Positions 1-14,272 of a DNA stretch of 64,000 nucleotides are shown in pieces; the stretch's first letter is position 1, and the number at the start of each line of letters is the position of its first letter. Both the position numbers and the translations under genes were made by a program. The notes beneath the pieces were generated by a model. That model did not search any database. It saw nothing but the letters and a program-made list of their open reading frames with translations, and was not told the origin of the DNA. This stretch comes from Sitta carolinensis (taxonomy: Eukaryota; Chordata; Aves; Passeriformes; Sittidae). The DNA lies in assembly GCA_032173965.1 (NCBI GenBank), contig CM063284.1, positions 137,367,625-137,431,624 on the forward strand. Reading direction: 5' to 3'.

Positions 1-405
1 ATGCAGTGAAAAATCTTACCAATGGTAATTCAGTTCTTAATAGGATTTCTATTAAAAAGATTATTAAGATGATTTGAGGTAAAATATATTTGCTTCATTT
101 GTTTGTCTGTAGAATAGTGTGCAACCTGCCTTGTAGCTGCTGTTAAAGATATGGTTGTATGACAGAGAACAAAACAAGTTTGCCTTGCCCTTTAACTGAA
201 ATCTGAAGAAGGGGAGATTGTTCCTATCTTAAAAGTTATTTTTTTTTATTTTGTTTTTTAATTTCACAAATTGTAAATATGCATTATAGCTTTACAGTTT
301 TAAAACACCAAGAATGTTTAGATAGTTCTTAAAGATAGGGCCAAATCTTTAATCTGTCTGAATATTTTACCTTTGTTACATTTTTCCATTAATTCTTTTT
401 ATTTG

Positions 406-440
406 TTGGGTTGGATTGGGTTGGGTTGGGTTGGGGGGGA
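406..440 (+). repeat. TTGGG tandem tract with G-quadruplex motif
   Basis: Four G runs (418-420, 423-425, 428-430 and 433-439) are separated by TT loops, which fits a canonical four-run quadruplex motif. It resembles but is not the telomere repeat, which would need TTAGGG. Confidence 0.8.
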
Positions 441-1059
441 GGGTGTACTATAATTGATAAATTTGACGTTGATATAGAATTGGCCTCATTATTTGGTAAT
501 ATTCTGTCCATACGTTTGAATGTCGTTACCCTGATCTTTGCTAAGGCAATGATTTTTTCTGATGAAGAAAGTATTCTGTAGTCACTTGAAAAAATTAAAG
601 AACACTGTCAAAGAATAGCTTCTGTTTTCTTTAACATTATACAGATTATATCTTACCAAAACAACAATGCAATAAAAATAAGAATAAAGATTTTATATTT
701 ATATTTTTAGCAAGATTTTAAAATTCATATATGTAAATTAATTGTATCTCAGACTGCATGTCAGAATATGTCCAGCCCGTAACTCAAGACACCAGCCCAC
801 AAATAATTTTTTCCACATTCATACACAGAGGACTGAAAGATGAGCATTCATCAGTCAAGTCTTTTCTACATTTGACATCAGGCAGATTACTGGAATGTTG
901 TTAAATAAAAATAAAATTTCCTTGACAAAAAAATCAGCAAAAATCTCCTTTTTATATTACTATCTTATGGTCAGGAATGGGATAACAGGGAAAGTAGGAG
1001 CAGACAATGAGCTGACAAACTTGAAGTTAACTCCATTGTAGCATGGTGTTTGTGCTACA

Positions 1060-1120
1060 TTGATAGTTGGACTTGATGATCTTAGAAGTCTTTTCCAACA
1101 TTAATGATTCTATTATATGT
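1060..1120 (+). mobile_element. CR1 LINE 3'-end remnant
   Basis: The stretch TTGGACTTGATGATCTTAGA followed by TTTTCCAAC and TGATTCTATTAT matches the remembered CR1 3' terminus (dilution of TTCCAACC...ATGATTCTATGATTCT). Only the last few dozen bases are recognisable. Confidence 0.7.
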
Positions 1121-3489
1121 ATATATACACATATATATGTGTGTGTATGCCATTCTTTCAAAATATTACTTCTCTGTAAATATATTTTTGTGATGTTCAA
1201 TTACAAGCTTGCAGTAAAACCTCCAAAACACTTTCCTTTGGTATGGATTGTATACAATAGAATATGCACTTCTTTAACACTCATTGACTGAAAATGCAAG
1301 ATGTTCAACTGAGAGGAGGATAAGACCTTGGAGAAACAGAAGATAAGTCTCAAAATAGTTGTTCTCATGTACATTTGTGAACTCTACTGTAATTTGAATG
1401 CAGAAAAAAGGTAACAGTTGTGAAGATGTACCTGTATTTGCAGGAAAGATCCCATCACACATGTGCATGTGCAAGTATCTATAAAGGATGGCACTTGGAT
1501 TTTAAATAAGTGAAAGTAATGAAACTGAAAATAACGAAGAGAAAATCTATCTCCAAAGTAGCATTAACATAAACCCATAATTTCTCAGTGACAACAGAGA
1601 GGAGAATAACTATGGTATCTAATTCATCTACCATTGGAAAATGGCTTCCCAGTCACGTGATTGAATGTCAATTCCACACTTTTCTTCTGTAATCTATATC
1701 AAATACTTAGCAAGATACCATTTTGGGGAATTCTGCAATATACTCAATATACTATTTTCCTATGTACAGAATTTATTGTAAGAAGATGAACTCCATGTAA
1801 ATTTAAAGATGTGCAACATCACCTGTACATGGTTTCATAAAAATAAATCACATAAACCTCAAATGATGAATTTGTCAGTCCCACAGTATTTTGTTTGATG
1901 TTCTAGATAAGATTGCAAATAAGGACTGCTGAATAATCAATCTAGAATATAAATGCAGATATTAATTTTTGTGGTGAAATCTTCACAAGACAAGTGGTTT
2001 GGGTTATGTTTCTTTGTACATGGGAGACAAAACATGGTAAGTCTTGGTCCCATGCAGTTTTGTCCACTTATTAGTAGCAAAGGAAATACAAAAGAAGGAA
2101 AGCTTAATTGAGATTGTACTCCTTAACAAGTCAATGGAGTCACATAATTTTTGGACCCAAAAGAGCATAAAGAGGTACACTATATTATTAAGCATAAGTT
2201 TTTTGATCATCAGGTTTTCTCATATCCTCATTCTATGACTTGATACTTTGAAAAAAATCATACAATTCTGTATGTGGATATAGACCAAATTGTAATGCTC
2301 TACGGTGGTGTCACACCTAAATATTAGAAAGTTACCTGGTACACAGAACAGCATAACCTGTATACTTTTGAAAAACATTTCGTCACTAATACAAAACAGA
2401 AAATAAAATACATGGTATTAATTAAATCTTCAGAGTATTTTAGCTGAAATAATTTCAAGGATTTGTATTATTACATAAATATTTTTCTGTCTGGTGCTCT
2501 ATTTTGATCAATAGTTGACTTGAAAGAGTTCAATGACAGAGATTGGATTAACCAAAGAAAAAAAAATATAAAGAAGTCAGAGAACATTTTCTGAAAATAG
2601 AAGACTAATTTTATTTATATTGTTAAGAACCACTCAAGTATATCTTAAGTATATTTTCTGCACTTCCAAATTTACTTTGTAGTATACACAATTATAAATA
2701 TCTGTAATGGACTTCTGCAAATAAAATAACCTATCAGAACTGAAAATTTTATCTGAGAAACATAAAGCAGAGTGTTCAATTGTATTATTCTTTAACAGAA
2801 AACATGGAATCAAATTTTTCAGATTCAAAGAATAGCTTTTCCCCATATAAAATGAAATATGAAATTAAAATATTAACCTGAGACACACAACATTTGAAAT
2901 TTGGAACCATATCACCTTGATCTTTCTGAAATACCATGTCACAAGTCAGACAAAGTCAACTTTACATATATAAATTTAGGACAGGTGAGAATATTTTCTC
3001 TTCATACAAATTGAAAGGGTTTGGACAAACAATATATCATGGGGTTTAAAATCAGGAATTTCAATCTTAAATATAATTAAAATAAGTTACTGTTTATGGT
3101 GACATGGCAGAGAGAAGGATTTGTTTATCTATAATTTTAAAATTACTTACAGTGTCACAAATTTCTTTTCAGCTTTCACTTATTAATAATGTAACTCCAG
3201 GTCTCTCTAGGTATAAGTCATTATTACCAAGGCATCTTGTATGGAAATATTAACTCATCTTATTTGCCTGAATAAAATGCACATGCCCTCTAAGCTACTG
3301 AGCTAAGAGATGACAGCTACTAAGAAGTTATTGTCATTTACGAACTTGTGACAGGAATGACATTTTTGTCATTGAATGACAAATGATCATTCCTTTTACT
3401 AATATCTGCTTCTTAAAAGAAAGACAACAGCAGAAAGAAAGAAACAAATCTATTAAATGGTTTCTTTCTTTTAAGACCCTTGATGCTAA

Positions 3490-3600
3490 AAACAAAAGAA
3501 ACCCATGCCCACCTCCAAAATCCAACCAAAAACAATCCCCAAACCAAACAAGAAAACACGCCAACACCAACCCCTGCAAACCTAAAACAAAACCACTGAA
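3490..3600. repeat. A/C-rich low-complexity tract
   Basis: Almost only A and C on the plus strand, with CCAAA and AACCC-like motifs. The frames through it are compositional artefacts. Confidence 0.75.
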
Positions 3601-4044
3601 CTGAATTTACAAGTATGGACATCCACAGATATTTCTGACAGGTAGTCCTTCTGAAATCTCTAAATCTAAAGGATTTTGCTCAAATTTGAAGGAAATAGAA
3701 AACCAGAGTCTGAAAATATTTTAGTTTAAAAGTTCTTTCTACTATGGAAGAATAAATCCTATGTTAGTGACTTCAGGAAAGTGAAACTGTTATGTTAGGA
3801 AGTGATCCCTAAACAAGCAGTGGTAGGAAACAGCATTCTGAGAAAGAAACAAGTAAAATTCCCCATACACATTTGCAAATCACCTTCAGGGTAAATAGGT
3901 CAGAAGTAGAGATCTTTGTTACTGGAAAGCTGAAGAAAAGAAAAAACCAAAAATACAGGAGGGTGTTCAGCATCAAAAGAATCTTCCTAAATGTGACTGT
4001 GATTAATAAGTCTGTCTTTGAACAAAAGAGATTCCACTGCAAAA

Positions 4045-4185
4045 CAATAAGAAAACAAAAAACAAACAAACAAAAAATAATAATAAAAAAACAAACAAAC
4101 AAACAAAAACCCAAACAAACAAAAAACAACAACAACAAAAACAAAACAAAACAAAAAAAAAACCAACAAAACAAAAAACCAAACT
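4045..4185. repeat. CAAA/CAACAA simple repeat
   Basis: Imperfect CAAA, AAT and CAA units. The Phe-rich minus-strand and Lys/Gln/Asn-rich plus-strand frames come from this repeat. Confidence 0.9.
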
Positions 4186-5489
4186 GAACACAAAGCATTT
4201 AGAAGACACTGTGGCTATAAGTCATAAATATAGAAAGTGGACTTGTAAGCATTTAATCATCATAGTAATCAATGCAAGCAGTATGAGGCATTATAATTTT
4301 AGACTGGAAATTCATATTGTTAGACTTAAGCCATGAAAGCAGGTATCTGCCTCAAGTGCTCTAGGATTTTTATAGTGTATAGAGCAAGTAACTCCAAAGG
4401 GCTATTCACTCAGTCTTAAAATAAGGAGGAACAGCTGCAGTTTGACAGTAAATCCAAGCATTTTAAGGCATATCCTGTTATATAAGAAATTGCTGTCACA
4501 TGATATAAAATACTGCTAGGGCATCTATATACAAAAAGTTCCCATTTCTAAAAAATATTTACAGTTTAGTTCTGCACTGGCTGCCTTATAATGCTCAAAA
4601 AAATGCTCTATCCTGTGTGATGTTTAGTCAGAAATGTAACTGCATTCTGAGGTCTGGGCAGAATGTATTCTGTAATGCTGAGTGACTCAGTGGTGCAGCT
4701 ATATTAGTGGTGGAATAATGGCTTAATAAGATGAATACAGATCCTTCTGTCCTGCATAAAAGATAAATGGCCTGAAATGTTAAAATTAGTAGAGAGAAAA
4801 CTTTCCTGTAATACCAGATTCAACCATTGAAATATGTGGAAAGAATCTTCACTGGGACCTGATCTGATATTATACACTTCATACGTATTAAAGCGATTAA
4901 AAATATTGCTTTAAACACACACACAATTATTATCAGCAAATGTTTTACATTTTAGTGTTCTTACTCAACTACTTTAAATTCTCTGTTTTTTTTCCACAGC
5001 TACTACTTTCATCTTGGTGACATGAAGTGATGTCAACTGATAAAAATGTTTTTTTGTGCCTAATATTTTGGTCTGACCATGAGAAAAACAGCTCATGTCT
5101 CTGGAAAATACATGATTGCTCCCTTCTCTTTCTCCTTCACTTTTCTTGAAGGTTTAGTTTTCTATTTTGTGCAGAATTTACTGTTAAAAAAAAAATACTG
5201 CTGATTTAGTTGCTGTTTTTCCAGTATGTACCAGGCACTTCATGCTCTGTCTCTGACAGTTGAGAGAAAATAAGCTGTAATAGGTATTTCCTGTTTGCAT
5301 ATTGCTTCTGGCCTGTTGTCAACTTTTCACACTTCTTTAAGGATAGACCTCTGGCATCTTTTCTATAGCTACATTATTCACATATCATTTAGACATGTTC
5401 CGAAATTCTCATATTTTTATCTTATTGTTGAACCACCAGAGATTCTTATTAAATGACAGATGCAAAATTGTGTAAGAACAATTAATTAA

Positions 5490-5530
5490 AAAAAACCCAA
5501 ACAAACAAACAAACAAACAAAAAAACGTAA
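5490..5530. repeat. CAAA simple repeat
   Basis: Five to six CAAA units flanked by A runs. Confidence 0.85.
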
Positions 5531-7393
5531 GGAAATAATAGGAAGGTTAGGAAGGTTAAACCATTTTTTGAAACATATTTTTTGCTTAAAGGACAAGAAT
5601 ATAATACAGAAGAAAATAAAGCATTCAAAATCTTAAAAGGGTTTTAACATAAAGTATCTGTTGTCATTGAATAACATTCCTCTTGAGGTAAAAGGGTCAA
5701 TAATCCATTTAAATACTCTTACCTAATTTCACAAAATGGCAAGAGGAAAGTAAAAGCAGATACCTCCCTTGAGTGAGCTTTCTGTTTGTTAATTACAGTG
5801 TAGCTAGAGTATGAAGACACCATCTGTTTTACTCAGACAACATTGCGTATTCAAAGGCAGCATATGAATACTTGGAACAAAGTTGCAAAGAATTGTCCTT
5901 CTCTTTCTTCCATCTCCTCAAATATTTTTCTCTATTGGTTAGTGAAATAATATGTCCATAGAGCAATAGTGTTATTCAGGTTGTGTAGCTATTTTCACAT
6001 TACTTTAAAAATCTTAACTTAGAGGGAAAAAAATCAATCTCTGGAATTCTACTGAGCATATACACACAAACTGTGCCACATCAACTATTTGAGAAGGATC
6101 ACTCTGATTTTGAGAATATGGACTAAAGAGAAAGAGAAATACCGAGGCAGTAAAACTTTAAGGATTCTTTAAAGTGTCATTAGAACTAAACAGACTGCAA
6201 AAGCACAGAGAAACAAATAAGAAGCCTCTCAGATAAATTTCTAAACTGTCTTTTCACTTAAATCACTGCAAGTGCATCAGTAGCTGTTTTATGACTTTAT
6301 TCCCATGTACTATCCATTTTCCCTTCTAACTCCATTCTTCTGAATTAATCTATATTTTCTACTCAGCTTTAATGACTGCCTAAATAAGTTTAGTGCATAA
6401 TGGTCTCCCTCTCTGGCCTCAACATTAAATATAAGAGCATGTCTGAGAATGGAAACACATATGTGAGAATCTCTCAAACAGGCTCTGGAAGGGGGTAAGG
6501 TCGTAAAATGGCGAGAAATACCTTGGAGCCAAGGAATTAAAACATCTATTCATGGCTTCAAAAATAAGTTGATGGAGCAGAAGCACTCTTTCACTACAAA
6601 TAAAATATCTTTCATTTTGCACTCCCATTTACATAATTATTTCTTCCTTCAAATTACTGTATGCACATACATATTTTGTCATACACGCAAGAAGAATGAG
6701 AGTGGGGAAAACAAGGGCTAATACAAAAACCAAGCACAGGAAGCACAATGAGGTAAATAGTGTTAACATTAAGAGTCTCTGTGTCAACCCATGTTAAAAA
6801 TGTCACTACTGCTACACAAAATGATACTAGATTAGATCTTGCTAATCTTGAAAATATATATATAAATTTCATTGACTAGAGAAGAAAGGTCAAAATAGAC
6901 CTGGCTCAATGATGTCTTCTGTTTCAGAATAATGTCTAAAGGGATTTAATAACAGTTAGGCAACTGTTTAGATTTGTCATCTTGCTGCCTAGAAGCACTA
7001 GAAGGCAAAATGGAGAAGGACATTACTGTTCCTGTGAAGCTCTTTTCTGTTTCATCCCATACAACTACAACAGAAATGAAAACTCTCACAGATGTCTCTG
7101 AAAGCAGAAACTTTTGTTGATTAGGATGGAGATTTTAACATGTCTACATCACCCCTTTTGTGAAAACCACTAATCATAACTATAAGCATTCTGGCATTGC
7201 CCAACTGCCATTGAAAATCAAAACTAACAAAGAACACAGTATTTTACTGCTTTTGTTTATTTGTTTGTTTAAGATAAAAATATAGCTTTACAGCAAATGT
7301 TTAAGTCTGTGTCAATTTTTTCCCTTAAAACATCAGAAATGTTCTCACTGATTTTAAGCATTTCCAGCATAAGAATTATCTGTGAGTGAACTA

Positions 7394-9203
<1,810 letters not shown>

Positions 9204-9394
9204 CAATGCATGATGGTAGAGGATAGTCCCATGCCCTTCTTTCCCAGTCATACACTTTAGAAGGCTACTTCCATGGAGTGTGTAACCTGGATTGCACCCA
9301 TAAATTATAGTACTTCCAGCAAAATGACCTTGGTCACTGATTTTATATCCAAACTGTGGCACACCAGGGTCCTCACAATGCGACAGCTCAAAAC
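9204..9394 (-). CDS. CSMD3: CSMD3 exon: Sushi/CCP module (about the 7th Sushi), with apparent 1-nt frameshift
   Basis: This exon encodes FELSHCEDPGVPQFGYK, then IIYGCNPGYTLHGSS, then LLKCMTG. After ATGACTGGG the frame is lost: the sequence reads on as KEGHGTI, while the +1 frame reads ERRAWDYPLPSCI, exactly what a Sushi end needs (Trp plus fourth Cys). Exon length is 191 nt; phases at both ends require a multiple of three (192). The missing base is most simply a G in the run complementary to CCC at 9243-9245. The splice sites are intact (CACACAG acceptor, GTATTA donor). All other visible exons are open, so a sequencing or assembly deletion is more likely than loss of the gene, but a real frameshift cannot be excluded. 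Confidence 0.9.
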
Positions 9395-10799
9395 CTGTGT
9401 GAGGGATAAAATGTTGCATTTACAGAATCAGAAAGGTAAATACATTAATGAAATTCAGATTTTCTGTTTTTCAGTGGAAATCAATAATTTTCAAACTACA
9501 TATACAACTACATACAACAACTTCATGATTTCTTCTCTGTTTTTAAGCAGTCTAAGTAGGATAACTGCCTATACAATTTCCTTAGAGCATGACCAAGCTG
9601 TGTCATAAATTCAATTTTCCTAGTAGTTCAACTAAAGACATAAAAAATCCATTATCATTATCAATAAGTTTTAAAGTTTTATGATAAATTATAAACTGGC
9701 AGATAAAGGGACTTACCTGTGAATAGACATTTAAAGGCTCAAAAAAACAAAAAAAAAAGCAGATTTCTCATTATTTTGCATAATAACAACAGCAGTACAA
9801 TAGCACCTGTGGCAGCAAAGAAAAACTGCTATTTTCATCAATCCCTACCCTAATTTTTTGTTCAGTAGTTGAGAAATTTAAGAACTACATGCAGGAATCA
9901 ACGATAATGATGATATAGAGAATTCAAGCCAAACAGCTTGGACATTTTTGAGAATTAAGACATGTGAAGCAAGAACAAAATAACAACGCATTACATGGAA
10001 ACAGGAAGGTATACTAACCTATGGGGAAACAAACTGAAATTTGTGAGAAAAAAATTTCTAGTCCAAATCAAGTTTTCTGCTATTAACTGAGAAGAAACTT
10101 GAAATCTCACGTTTTTTAAAGACCAAATAATTTTACCTAATATTACCTATTTTACCTTGGCTTCGAATGTGTGTAGGCACAAAAAAGAGCTTTTACCAGA
10201 TTGCTACTCCTATTCATAGTTAATATGGAAGGAAATGAAGGGGTTTTTGTGTATGCTTTGTTCAACAAATCATTCACATACTATCTGTCTATCTGGTCAA
10301 CAGTTCGTAGCCTTTCACAAACTCTCCCCAGATGCTGCATTACTATTCTTGATTGAAAACAAATATTCTTTATTTTACAGGCAAAATACTTGTAAATTCA
10401 TTGTAGATGTTGGATAAGGCTGCTCAGGTAAAGGAGAAAAAAAAGAAAAGTATATGAAATGCTGTATCTTTCTGGTTCTTCCTTCAGCTCACTTCATGTG
10501 TGACTGGACACGTCTCAGCCTCCACAACCTCTGAGCTGAACTTTTCTCATTCCTGAACTATTGTTTCTTAGTACAGTGTGTGAAGAAGAAGCTCTGAAAG
10601 ACATTAAAGTGAGTCCCAGATGAAGAAAAAGTTTTCATAATGCTGGTCTGGACACTTACTGACAAGTTAGAATTTCCTGTCTTCTAAAAAAACTTCTGAC
10701 CAGACTCTTAAATGAAGTGCAAATCTGCCTTGATCCCTGATATGCCATCATTTCTGAACAGCCTCCTTGTAGACACAGAACCAAAGTCAACTTTTTAAC

Positions 10800-11040
10800 T
10801 GATCACTTCCCTTTCGAGGGTGAACATTGCCTAACCACGGGAACTAGCAGCATTTCTGCTGCCCTAACTGTGTGTAACCAGAGCAGGCAGAGGGTGTGGT
10901 ACCTCAGCCAGGGCACGGTGGGGCAGTTTGTGTGGGACAGCCCACAGAGAGAACACCTCTTTGAAGGGTGAAGCTTCCACTGGCCCAGCAGAAAGACTTG
11001 AACTCCTCCTAACTCAGCAAAGGGGCACTGGTTTTTGACC
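10800..11040. other. Unclassified GC-richer block beside a CR1 fragment
   Basis: This block is clearly richer in G and C than the surrounding intron and runs up to the CR1 fragment. It could be a further diverged part of the same insertion or a separate old element. A minus-strand open frame of 105 codons crosses it but shows no recognisable domain. I do not name it. Confidence 0.35.
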
Positions 11041-11425
11041 ATCTGCCCATCCAACCTGACCTTCAAGGAAGAATGGTGGGCACTCCCCTGAGCGAAGGCT
11101 GCTGACTGGGAGGTCTGCACGATCAGTCCTGGCTAAGGGATCCACCCAGATGGAGCTCAGGCTGAGCTCTTCCTTGTATCTAATCGAAATGTGCCATCTT
11201 TCAGCTTAAGGCCAGTATCCCTTGTCCTATTATCACACGTCCTTGTAAAGAGTCCCTCTCCATCTTTCTTGTAGGCTCTCTTTAGGCACTGGAAGGTCCT
11301 ATAAGTTCTCTCCAGAGCCTTCTTTTTTTCCAGCCCCAAATCTCTCAGCCTTTTTTCATAGGAGAGGTGCTCCAGGCCTCTGCTCAGCTTTCTGACATTC
11401 TCCTGGACTTGATTTTTTTTCTTCC
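11040..11425 (-). mobile_element. CR1 LINE fragment
   Basis: On the plus strand the phrases CCATCTTTCAGCTTAAGGCC, CCCTTGTCCTATTATCACAC, AGTCCCTCTCCATCTTTCTT and GGAGAGGTGCTCCAGGCC are typical of the reverse complement of the CR1 3' region. The 3' terminal part toward 11040 is diverged, with CCATCCAACCTGACCTTCAA still recognisable, and the terminal repeat is not seen. No intact reverse transcriptase frame is present. Confidence 0.85.
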
Positions 11426-12640
11426 AATTCTACCAGTATCAACGAAAGAAGATTCATCACTGTTTGGGCTAAGAATTCCTCAGGCTAGGAAAGTGTACTT
11501 TAATATGAATGTCTCAAAAGATAGAAAATGTTATTGATAAGTTTCAAGTGCTGGGATTGGTTGTACCTATACAAATAAGAAAAGTTAAATTTCTTGACAC
11601 TCACATAGTAACGCAGTGCTAAAAGTCCTATCTTTAATCAAAGGGTGCAGTCCTATTCTATCACATGCTGTTACAGAATATAATTATGCAACTTTCATCT
11701 AAAAAATAATTACATACTTTTCTATTATCTGGAATTATTTTTCTTTCACTCTGTAAGAACTATGCTATTTTTATTAGAATTAGTTTTAAAAACATCATGT
11801 CAAACTTTTAAATGGGCAATTTTTGAACAGGTGAAAAATGAATGATTTTTACACAAGGACAAAAAATAAAAGATGTTGATAGCTGCATTGCATATATTAT
11901 AGCAGTGTCCTTCTTGATAAAAATTAGTTCTATATAATTCAGTGATGGTGAAAAAATTACTCACTAAAAAAATTATATATGCTACATATCAACAGTCACA
12001 TGCTACAATTTTGAGAACCTGACACATGGTTAAGTAGATGTATATAGCTTCTTCCATATACCCTCTTAGCCAGAGATCAGAAACGTTTTTTCCTCTCCTC
12101 ATCTTCATAGTATAGGTCCATATATATGTTTTTGATGGGAACCTGTCTTTATCAGTTTGGTTCCAAATTGGATGATTTAAAACAATAATCCAAGCTCAGA
12201 AACAAAAGCAGAATAACTATCAGAGACAAGTCTTAAGAAGGAGAATTTCCTTTATTTATGACTTACCTTCATGAAGCAATGCTTTTTGGTTGCATTTTTT
12301 ATATTACTCACATACATCAATATTATTATGTGCTAAAACAATTAACTGAAACTTACACTGTTTGTTTTTTTTTTTCCTTATGCTCTCCAAATTTAAAAAC
12401 TACCCCTCTGGAAAAACAACAGTAATTTATGTACCAGATTAAATGTCAAAGCCAGGTTTCAGTATGCTATGTGTTTTGGGGCTTTTGGGGGTACAGCAAT
12501 GAAAGTATATTATTTTGATGAGTAATTTGCTGTTAATTTCTTCCATAATTGTCATTTAATTGCATTTTTATATTATGAGTGAAGAATTTTCAATCCTTTA
12601 AAAGTATTAATCTGTTCCTACTGTTTTCTCAAATACTTAC

Positions 12641-12797
12641 TGGTATACACAAGCTGAAAACCTTCATCAGTGCCCTCCATGTCCGAGTTAAATTCCAACC
12701 ATAAATGATTTGAAGTGCTACTTAGTGTCAAGCCTCTTAGTGATGCCCCAGTATATGCTCCCAGCAGGTGAGCAGTGTTGTCTTTGCCATCATAGAT
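12641..12797 (-). CDS. CSMD3: CSMD3 exon: CUB module, C-terminal half (about CUB 7)
   Basis: This 157-nt exon enters in phase 0 and leaves in phase 1, completing a 327-nt CUB (109 codons). It begins IYDGKDNTAHLLG and ends DEGFQLVYT, with the typical NHLWLEFNSD strand. There is no cysteine. The acceptor is TTTTACAG and the donor a consensus GTAAGT. The last A joins GT of the next exon to form Ser (VYTSFELSHC). No stop or frameshift is seen. Confidence 0.92.
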
Positions 12798-13544
12798 CTG
12801 TAAAAAATATGTTTTACAGTTATGAAAAAGAAAAGAAGGTTTTTCTTACAAAACTTTTATTTTTACTTACAAAACAATTCTGTACATCTGCATTAAGAAG
12901 AAGGACTGCTCTTTCAAGGGAGATCTATTGCCAGTCAACCTGAAATACCATTTAGATATACTATTTGCCTTTCTTGACTTAAGTGGAATTAGGTGTGGAG
13001 AATTTTTAAGTGCAGTTTAAAATATAACAATTCCCTTTTTATATAACAACAGAAGGGGCAAGAGGTGACATATAAGCTGAGGTTTTTAAGATCTCTGTGT
13101 TTTCTCTAATGCTGATCACAACCTATCAGCAAACACCTATAATGTGTATCTGCCTCAAGTCTGAGGTGGCTCAACAGAAGATCTCATGTATCCCCAACTA
13201 TGGCCTCTTAAATAAACCTGTGGTGGCTTTTTATCCTATGAAGACAGGTTGAAATATAACTGTGAAGTAAAATGAGACTAAGAAATAAATTCAACAACTG
13301 CCTCTGTAAGCTGAAAGAGTATTGTAATCTACAGTAAGATGTAATCATAGTACAGTATTTTTATTATTTATTTTTCTTCAAATGTTCTTTTCCATTTATC
13401 AGAATACTAAATATTTAGAACAATCTTCTAATAATTCCAAAAATTCTCAGGAAACTTCCCTAGAAATCTGGTTGTTTTAAAACACCACAGGTTATTGTAT
13501 TCCTGCAATTCCTAAAATAACTTAGTATAATTTTATTATAATTG

Positions 13545-13549
13545 TTCAC
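13545..13549. repeat. Target-site duplication, left copy (TTCAC)
   Basis: Direct copy of the five bases after the LTR at 14268-14272; supports retroviral integration at this point. Confidence 0.8.
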
Positions 13550-14267
13550 TGTCTTGGGTTGCAGTGCAAGACGTAACCCGAAGCATGTATTCTGTTCAAC
13601 CATCTGTTGAAACGAGGCAGGGGGTGGAGGTGTGGTGGTCCTCTGTTAATGGGCAGCTGTTTAAAAACCAGGTGGGACGGTTTTCTTTATCTCTTCCAGG
13701 AGCCATTCTCTCTCCAGAGAGGTATCTTTTGCTAATGGGCCATTAAGCCTCATTTCATGACTGATAAATTTACATCATCCCATTGGGAGATGCTTCACCC
13801 AGGGGGAGGAGCCAAGCATTCCTACCTGGATAAAAATCTGACATTTGGAACATCAAGGCATCCTTCTCCACTGGATTTCCAGAGGAAGACCAGGCCCATC
13901 TACACCACCACTGGACCTTCACAGGAAATCTGCACCTTTTCTACAGGATCATTCCTTCAACACAATCTGCCACTCCAGGAGGGCTGCAGCCACCAGATCA
14001 GACTGCAACCAATACCCTGACGCACAGGGTGTCAGGCTATATTCTGACTCTGGCAGTGAGTTTGGATGTTTTTTTTTTTTTTTTTTATTACTGCATTTTT
14101 ATTTTCAATTCTCCTAATAAAGACCTGTTATTCCTATTCCCATACCTTTGCCTGAGAGCCCCTTAATTGCAAAATTATAATAATTCAGAGGGAGGGGCTT
14201 TTACATTCTCCATTCCAAGGGGGGCTCCTGCCGTCCTTAGCAGACGCCTGTCATTCAAACCAAGACA
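13550..14267 (+). mobile_element. Solo LTR of an endogenous retrovirus
   Basis: A 718-bp element starts TGTCTTGG and ends CCAAGACA, an 8-bp perfect inverted terminal repeat with the TG...CA ends of retroviral LTRs. It is flanked by the direct repeat TTCAC (13545-13549 and 14268-14272), a 5-bp target-site duplication. An AATAAA lies at about 14116, roughly 150 bases before the end, as expected for an R-U5 boundary in plus orientation. An A/T-rich TATA-like stretch (GGATAAAAAT) lies near 13829. There is no internal retroviral coding sequence, so it is a recombined solo LTR. I associate this LTR end type with songbird genomes from memory. Confidence 0.85.
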
Positions 14268-14272
14268 TTCAC
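14268..14272. repeat. Target-site duplication, right copy (TTCAC)
   Basis: Matches 13545-13549 exactly on the other side of the solo LTR. Confidence 0.8.

Larger units (their letters stand above)
9395..12640 (-). other. CSMD3 intron (3.2 kb)
   Basis: This intron contains a CR1 fragment at about 11040-11425 and, next to it, a GC-richer block at about 10800-11040 that I cannot assign. The remainder is AT-rich. The plus-strand frame at 9273-9608 overlaps the Sushi exon and is its shadow. Confidence 0.65.

Noticed and set aside
406..440. Interstitial telomere repeat
   Set aside because: The unit is TTGGG with one TTGGA and not TTAGGG.
3809..4209. Phe/Cys/Val-rich minus-strand open frames that look like membrane proteins
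   Set aside because: They translate the CAAA/CAACAA simple repeat; the hydrophobicity is a composition artefact.
9204..9394. CSMD3 as a pseudogene because of the frameshift
   Set aside because: All other exons and splice sites are intact and the exon sequence after the shift is fully conserved, so decay of the gene is unlikely.
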